From positions 8,014,036 to 8,078,035 of the forward strand of contig CP136069.1 in the NCBI GenBank assembly GCA_032622095.1: a stretch of DNA of 64,000 nucleotides, in the 5' to 3' direction. Shown in pieces: positions 51,201 through 60,200 of the stretch. The DNA is from Siphonodentalium dalli (lineage: Eukaryota; Mollusca; Scaphopoda; Gadilida; Siphonodentaliidae). Below the pieces are notes generated by a model that saw only the letters and a program-made list of their open reading frames with translations, was not told the origin of the DNA and ran no database searches. Position 1 is the first letter of the stretch. The number at the start of each line of letters is the position of its first letter. Both the position numbers and the translations under genes were made by a program.

Positions 51201-54200
51201 ATTTCTTCATTCATCTATTGATGGCTATGTCTTTACAGGGGATAGCAAAGGATATGGACTGGTTGAGTATGCATCTAAAGAAGAGGCGAACACAGCAAAG
51301 ACAGAAATGCATGGGACATCAGTCGTCGGAGAAAACATACAATGTGATATTATCGACGAGGATCTTGAAATGGAGTTTGGTCGTATTCATTCTCGTTGTT
51401 TGTTAATTGATAATTTACCAAAGTCTTTCAAGAACTCGCAAGATCTTCGAGATATTATTACTAAAGTCGCCTCTCCTATATACTGCCAGGTTAGATGTTA
51501 TTACAAACCTTTGATTTTAAAGTACTCAATCCGATCAGACGGTCTCCATCATCAAGTTACAACAACAACATTTCTTAAAAATACGCTTTTGTTATCAGAA
51601 TCGATTAATTACCACAAAATAATGCTAACCACTGTGAACTACTCGGGGAGAGCTTTCCAATGAATGGCAACAAGCCATATTTCCGACTAAATCCTGAAAA
51701 GTTACCCATAATTCTCCTGTGGTTAAGGAGTCAATTACTTAGAGCATTACTGTATCAACTGATTTTGTTGATATTTGGTATATGAGACTTGCTCAACAAT
51801 GTCTTGATTGAGTTCGAAAACTGGCAAGGTCCATGAACTTTAGGAGTTATGGCCCTTAATTAGTTGTCCCCCGAAAAATTTTGGAGGACTATTATAATCA
51901 GCACGTCTTTTCGTCTGTGCGTCCGGCCACATCATTGTCCACATGTTAACTTGAGCAATATTCAACAGAATTTCTTGATATTTGGTATGTGTTTCACATT
52001 TGAGATGACGCAGGCCAAGTTCGAATTTGGTCATGGTCCGATGATTATTGTCGGAGTTATGCCTCTTATTCGACTTAGAAATCACTGTTTTTGTGTTGTC
52101 TGCATGGTAACTTGAGCAATATTCAACAGAATTTCTTGATATTTGTTATGTGGTGCCAAGATCCTGTAAAATAAAAATGAAACCATATGTATCAAAATGA
52201 TTTACTCACTCAAACTTATCAGAAAACTCCAGAAGTGGAAACGCTAGGTCCGTCATACTAGTTCACACTTTTGAAAAGTCGCAGACCATGTTCGATTTGG
52301 TCATGGTCCGATGATTTTTGACGGAGTTATGTCCCTTATTAGACTTAGAAATCACTGTTTTCATGTTGTCTGCATGGTAACTTGAGCAATATTCAACAGA
52401 ATTTCTTTATATTTGTTACGTTGTTCACATTTGAGAAGGCGCAGGCCAAGTTTGAATATGGTCATGGTCCGATGATTTTTGACCATGTTATGCCCATATT
52501 TCGACTATAAACCGCTGTTTTCAGGTTGTTCACAAAAAATTCAAGAGAATTTCATAATATTTGGCTCATATTTGGTTCTCATTTAAGAAGACGCAGGCCA
52601 AGTTCTATTTTATTCCATTAAGAAATAATATTTGTGTTGTCTCAATGATAAATTGAGCATTTTTCAAAAGAATCTCTGTACATGGTGTGTGGCTCAGCTT
52701 TGAGAACATGCAGGTCATTGTTAAATTCTTTGTTCTTAAATAAAGCCAACATTTAAAAAAGCCTCCTCGATTCGGGGGACACGGGGTCTGTGACCTTTTA
52801 TTCATTTATGAGAATTTTTATAACTTCGGCGAGGTCGGTTTGAGGAGGAATGTTTGGGATGTGAGACTTCCTCAACAGTGTTGTGTATGATAGCCAGTAA
52901 CAATTAATGCATTTTCAATCCAGGCCCATGTTTGGCATAGCTATCGCAACTCGATCCTGCATCTTGTTATCTGTTAAGTTTATTTGGCCTTAGTTTTTAC
53001 CAATTAATATGAATCATACGTGACATTTAGTAGAGCAACCACACACGCTGTGCCCTGAATTTGCTCATAACTCTAAGAATAATTTTTGTAACAGCATGCA
53101 ATAGCCCCGGTGGAGATGACATGACATGACGTTTTCTCTGCTTTTCATTAAGCTAACTAACGAAATTGGTTTAAATTAAACTAATATGCCTAAATCACAT
53201 GGGAATTTTTCGGAAGTTGACAATTTTATTTTCATCTCGTTGGTCCACTGCCAATTCCGCAATTTTACAATCTCCAGACAGTTGCTAACCGGAAGTCACG
53301 TGTCAATTTCACAGAAAAATGTACACGCCACCGGAATTTGGCTCATCACTATAGAAAATATAGAAAAAATTCTATGATGCCATCATTCACCTGTGCCTAA
53401 GGTATAAGCACCAACACGCGCGTCACTATAAATGTGGCAACTAAGAGTATTGAGAATGAGTCTGTGTCAGTAATAGATGTAGATGTTTTAGTCACATAAT
53501 AATTAAAATTACCCAAAAAAAATCAATAATAATTCTAAGAAAGCAGGTATGATTATTGTTAGCGAGTGACATGCAAGCATGAATTTAGTGTGTCTGACAT
53601 TTGCAGAATGAGGTCCCTGGAGGGTGCAGTTAGTGACTATCCCACATGGCAGGCTAGCATCACTAAATTCACCCTCTGGGGACATTTTCTGCTTTGGCCT
53701 CATCTTCTGGGAAGTATCTATAGTCTAAAATTAACAATGTTTTTAGTTACTTTTTAGCTTCTGTTGAGTTTTTATATCCCCTAATTTGCAGAAGATAAAA
53801 TTCATAATCAAGGTGACTAATGGGCGAACATCACAAACTTTAACTGGGGAACTTCAATCTGATCCTAGGTCTCCCATAGCAGTTGAGGCCTAAGCAGAAT
53901 GAGGTTCCCAGAGGGTGTTCAATGGCATAATCTTGAGATGATGATAATGAATAATGAAATTCTAGTATTTACAGTATCTAAATATTGGTAAATACATGTA
54001 GTTGATGTGAGTTTTTAACATTTCAGATTCTTATCGACAAAGCTGGGGACTCCATGGGGTATGCGATAATTGAGTTCCGATCGTCTAGCGAGGCCGACAA
54101 GGTACAGAAGGAGATGAATGGACATAAACTAGATGATGCGCAGCTCCGTCTGACGTACTGTGTCCCCGGAAAAAGTGCAGTTGCCATCTTCAACAGAATA

Positions 54201-57200
54201 ATGTGCAACCCTGTAAGTAATATCATGTATAACCATTTTATTACAGATTCTCCCATTCAGTTATTAACCCTTCCCTGTCTGGAGCTTCCTGTTGGGAGCC
54301 TCATACAGGTGGCAGCTTGTATTGATGAGTGTCGTCTGCTCACATCTGTGAGGGGCTCCATAAGGGTAGTTTAACCCTTCCGTGGCTGGAGCTTCCTGTT
54401 GGAAGCCTCATACAGGTGGTAGCTTGTATCTTTGAGTGTCGTCTGCTCACATCTGAGGGGCTTCATAAGGGTAGTTTAACCCTTCCATGACTGGAGCTTC
54501 CTGTTGGGAGCCCCATACAGGTGGCAGCTTGTATTGCTGAATGTTGTTTGCCAATGTCTGTGAGGGGCTCCATAAGGGTAGTGTTGGTGCTTATGGCCTA
54601 TTAACCCTTCCATGACTGGAGCTTCCTGTAGGGAGCCTCATACAGGTGGCAGCTTGTATTGCTGAGTGCCGTCTGCCCATGTCTGTGAGGGGCTCCATAA
54701 GGGTAGTTTAACTGATTGGAGCTTTGACTTGTAATAAGCTACATTAACCCTTCCATGACTGGAGCTTCCTGTTGGGAGCCCCATACAGGTGGCAGCTTGT
54801 ATTGCTGAATGTTGTTTGCCCATGTCTGAGGGGCTCCATAAGGGTAGTGTTGGTGCTTATGGCCTATTAACCCTTCCATGACTGGAGCTTCCTGTAGGGA
54901 GCCTCATACAGGTGGCAGCTTGTATTGCTGAGTGTCGTCTGCCCATGTCTGAGGGGCTCCATAAGGGTAGTTTAACTGACTGGAGCTTTGACTTGTAATA
55001 AGCTACATTAACCCTTCCATGACTGGAGCTTCCTGTTGGGAGCCCCATACAGGTGGCAGCTTGTATTGCTGAATGTTGTTTGCCTATGTCTGTGAGGGGC
55101 TCCATAAGGGTAGTGTTGGTGCTTATGGCCTATTAACCTTTCCATGACTGGAGCTTCCTGTAGGGAGCCTCATACAGGTGGCAGCTTGTATTGCTGAGTG
55201 TCGTCTGCCCATGTCTGTGAGGGGCTCCATAAGGGTAGTTTAACTGACTGGAGCTTTGACTTGTAATAAGCTACATTAACCCTTCCATGACTGGAGCTTC
55301 CTGATATTTTGCAAAAACCCTGTGTCAATCCATTCCCTTATATATGCGAGTCTCCCACAGTGAGCCTCGCATATATTAGAGAATGCATTGGCCTAACAAT
55401 ATTTACCTTGACATTGTAAGCCAGTGCATTCTCTTATATATGTGAGGCTCCCTATGGGAGACTATCATAATGCACTGGCACAGGATCTTTAATGCTGCAT
55501 CAACGCCACTCCTGTCATGAAAGTGATAATAACCGAGGTGATATATAAAGTTTAATGTTTAACCCAGAGTGAGCCTCACACAGATGGAAGCTTCTACTGT
55601 GGAGTGTCGTCTGCTGTAGTCTATGTGGGGCTCTCTGTGGGTTAAATGTTATGGTATGGGGGTCTGACAGTGATCTCACTCATGCATCTTATTACAAGTC
55701 AATTTTCTGTTAACCCTTTCATGGCGCGAGCTGCGCTGATGCAGCATTAAATATCCTGTGCCAGTGCATTCTCTTAAATATGCGAGTCTACCATAGGTAG
55801 CCTCATATATATAAGAGAATGCAGTGACATACAATGTCAAGGTAAATTTTGTTAGGCCAATGCATTCTCTTATATATGCGAGGCTCCCTGTGGGACACAG
55901 CGTTTTATTCAAGAATAACGAACTTCTGCAATATCATTGATCATTACATAAATCATAGCCTGTGGTTCCTGGCACTGTAAGAGTTAACTTTTACCTTACT
56001 GCAAATTTATTAAAATAGGTGTATGGTATTCTTCAGCAACCAGCAGAAAAAGTTACCCAGAATGCTCCACCCAGTTTGATGTCTGTGATCGTTCGTCCTT
56101 GCTCGTCAGCTATGAGCCATTCTGTAACAAAGAGTCTTCTCAGCCAGTATCCACACCGTAAGTTCCAGTTTACAAATACATCTGTCATACACTGTTGTCC
56201 ATCAGGCCAAAGAAAATAATACTTGTGATTTGGGTTTCCCTACCTACCCTATTTCAAACCCCCTACCCTAAATTTTTTTTCAAGGTTTTCAAAAAAGAAA
56301 TAATTTTCAATGCCTCAGAAATTAAATTTCTGTGACATTGAAAATTATTTTTTATTTTTTTATTTATAAAAGACTGAATGAGTTATTATCTGTCAACAAG
56401 CCTTGAAATAGTGTGTCTGTCATTTGCAGAATGAGGTCCCCAGAGGGTGAATTTAGTTATGCTACCCCGCATAGCGGGCTAGCATCACCAAATTCACCCT
56501 CTGGGGACCTCATTCTGCAAATGACAGACACACTATTTCAAGGCTTGTCTGTCAAAGCATTGTTTTTATTATAGTTTTATATACAAAGATAGTTAAATTA
56601 AATGTATCAAACTTTTGCAGAAGTTACGAAAAGCCATATGAATGTCAAAATAAAATAAAATCAATTTTACTTTGGCCTCGTGGTAAGGGAAATATACACC
56701 ATCTAAACATACTGTTGATACTGAACCAATCTTGTGGAGCTCCATGGTCCAGTGGTTAGCGCATCGCGTCTTACCTGTCAACACAGCGAGATGAGGTCGC
56801 AGCCTGTGCTGGTCTAACGTGAGTTTCACACAGCAGTGGCTTGGCCAAATTGATCAACGTGCAATTGTCGGATTATACGCTGTTCTTATTTCATGCCAAG
56901 TTGTGATCCTTGAGCAAGTTTGCTTGTACTGTGTCTGTTTCGCACCGCACCACCCATGTGTTGAAATGGGTACCTGATTATGAGCAGTGAAAGATATTGT
57001 GAGTATGCTAGCCACATTGTGGATTTACCCTGTCCCCGGGGAGCAGTAGATAGTTACTGAATGTCCAGGCTCATCAGGGTAATAATTGTCTCATGCAATA
57101 GAACGAGTACCTGTAGAATGCGCCTAATAAATGGATATATTATTATGCCAAACAAAAAATGATATTTGATTCTCAGGCAATTTTTTTTTGAAAATCAATG

Positions 57201-60200
57201 CGGGAGAGAGGGTTTTATTTTTATTTTTAATTTTTGTTGCCCATAGTAAGCATGGGTTATTATACCTTCCCAGGTCCAGAAAATGTAGGGAGAACTTTGT
57301 TATGGATATAAACTATTTTAATCTGATATAAAGAATGACAAATTAGGACATTGTATTACCCGTACATCATATTGGGATTACCTAGAATGATAGATATATT
57401 GATATGATTTTAGTATATGCACAATAACTTTTAACAACATGCAGAACTACATATCCGATTCATATAAAAATACAGAACATAATACAGTCGAAACAAAAGG
57501 TAAAGTGATCTTCCAAACTTTCATAGAAAGTCTTGATTCACTTATTCCGCTGACTAATTAGAGACAATGGATGATAGACAATAAAACTTCAAATAACGGT
57601 CATAAACAAGGCCAATATATACATGTACACCACTTGTCATTGAACTGCTCCATTGAACTGCTTTTCGTACCTTCAATCTCAATAGCATAGCAAGGGCAGA
57701 AACTCTTATATTGCAGGGTTACTTACTTACTGTGCAAAAGTTGCCAAGGTCAACGTTGGCGGACGACTCATCGTTTGGGGTTTGGACAGTCTGGTGACAA
57801 TAAACCTGATAGTTATTGTTGCCTATGGTCTTTTGTTGAATACCCACACATACACCATTGTATTTAGCTCATATTTGATGTTTAAAACACAACTAATTTC
57901 TGTGTGACAGTTTCTTATTTTCGTGTTTACAACTACGGTGATATTCAAAAATCAAAATAAAATGGTCCAATGCTGGCCATTTTTTTTCGATGCGCTGATG
58001 CCTGAGAAACAAAAATTTTTTTTGGCCTTTTATATTATTATTAATTAGTGTTGGCAATCGGTAGTGCTGAGGCAAGAGGCGATGTCAAATTAATTTGCTT
58101 CGGCATATTTATTAGCCGAGGCAAATAAATGAGGTCAATTAGGAAGTGAAATGGCTGTTTGTTCAAATGCTACCAAAGTCCTGTTCCATTCTTACCCTCG
58201 CGTTTTGTATTAATCCCGTACACGGCAGATGTTTACAAAATCTTTTACTCGCTACTTGCACACAATCAGTCTGGTCAATTTAAAATCTAGCGTGCTAATC
58301 TGTCTCCAAACAACAGTTTATGGTTGACAGAGCAAGCTGCACTAACTTAGAGGGAGGTCATTGTGCCACTCGCATGCCCGCGACATACCAATCATCTCGC
58401 ATCTCAGCTGGATTAGGTTCCCAGAGGGTGAATTTAGTGATGCTAGCCCACCCTGCGGGATAGCGTCACTAAATTCACCTTCTGGGGACCTCATGCAAAT
58501 GACAGGCACACCATTTCAAGGCTTGAAATTGACTTTATTATGTCAGCTCTTGCAATTAGCAAATCAGCGTTGATATATAGTGACGGTATATGAACCCATA
58601 GTAGGTCAGTGACCTAATATGAAATCAATATTAGGTGCTTATCCTCCATCTTTTTTTATGTTTACCCATACCATAGTATGGTAAACATAGTGTCGTTGCC
58701 CGGATTGACCACTCGTCGTTGGTCCGTCTGTCTGTCCGTCTGTCCGTAGACACTTTACGAGTAATGCGATAACTCAAACATTTTCTATCCGATCGAAACC
58801 AAATTTTGTATATGGGTTTCTCAGCCCAAAATACAGATCGAGTTCGAATATGGGTTTGATCCGAGTTTTTTTTAGGGAGTTATGGCCCTTTTTCAACTTA
58901 GAATTCATGCATGCTGCCATAATTAAAAAAAAATTCATCTGACCATAACCAAATTTAGTATGTGAGTTGCTCAGTCCAAAATACATATCGAGTTCAAATA
59001 TGGGTTTGATCCAATATTTTTTAATGGAGTTATGGCACTTTGACATAGAATTCATGCATGTTTCGATAAATCTACAATTTTTCAACTGATAGGAACCAAA
59101 TTTTGTATGTGAGTTTCTCAACTCAAAATACATGTCGAGTTCGAATATGGGTTTGATCCGATATATTTTAATGGAGTTATGGTCTTTTGATTATTTTATT
59201 TATGGCTAAAATATATCAAAGATACCCAGTTGCACTGTCCAAATAGAATCTAATAAATCAGGTTTGAATTTGTCTTCTCACACAGAGTTAGTATCCAGTT
59301 ACAATGCCATGAATTGTCTCTCTGTCTTGCATTGAGATAATTAACTACTAGCATGTGTTGGCCATATCATATACTATCTCTGTATATACTTTATACTCTA
59401 TAAAGTATCTCTGGACATATGCTGGGGATAGCATAGATGGAATGTTTCTACTATATATTTTATATGCATGGTTATTTAAATTCCATCTTAAAGGCATAAT
59501 CTGGTTTCATTGTTTAATAGCATTACTATTGGAGATTAATAATGTGATTGTGTTTAGTAGATTTGTTGGACATTAATTTCAATTGATTACAAATGTGAAT
59601 TGAAATATTAAAGGGGCACACCAGGTTTGATATATTTTTCTTGTACTCTGCAAGTACACTTTAGGCATAATGCGATAACTCTAACATTTTCTATTTGATC
59701 GGAACCAAATTTTGTATATGAGTTTCTCAGCCCACAATACAGTTTGAGTTTGAATATGGTTTCGATCCAATTTATTTAAAGGAGTTATGACCCTTTTTCG
59801 AAAACAAATTTGAAAAAAAAAAAATTATTTGTTTTATTTTTATGTTTTATAATAATAATAATAAAAAAATGTCAGTGACTCTTTCATTGGTTTTCATTTA
59901 GATATTGATGATTATGATACACTTTGATAAAAAGGTTCCCAATCTTTTTTTTAAATAAACCAATTTGAAAAAACTAACACAATTAGGTTGTGGTGGTTTA
60001 GCATTACCGATCCTGTAAGAGTGTATTCTCTTATATAAATGCCAGTGACCCATAAATTCCAATAATTTGTGTGATGTAAATTTGTCTATAATAGTACATA
60101 AACAGTATACTCTATAATTCAACACCAAAACTCTCATTTATCCGATCATAGTAAATTTATATCGCCAAGGGATGGGTTAACATCTGCCGATCGTGATCGG

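Noticed and set aside
57241-57360. Related segment to 27290-27350 as a gene duplication
   Set aside because: The shared piece is short, AT-rich and non-coding, next to MITE copies, so it is more likely an older dispersed repeat.
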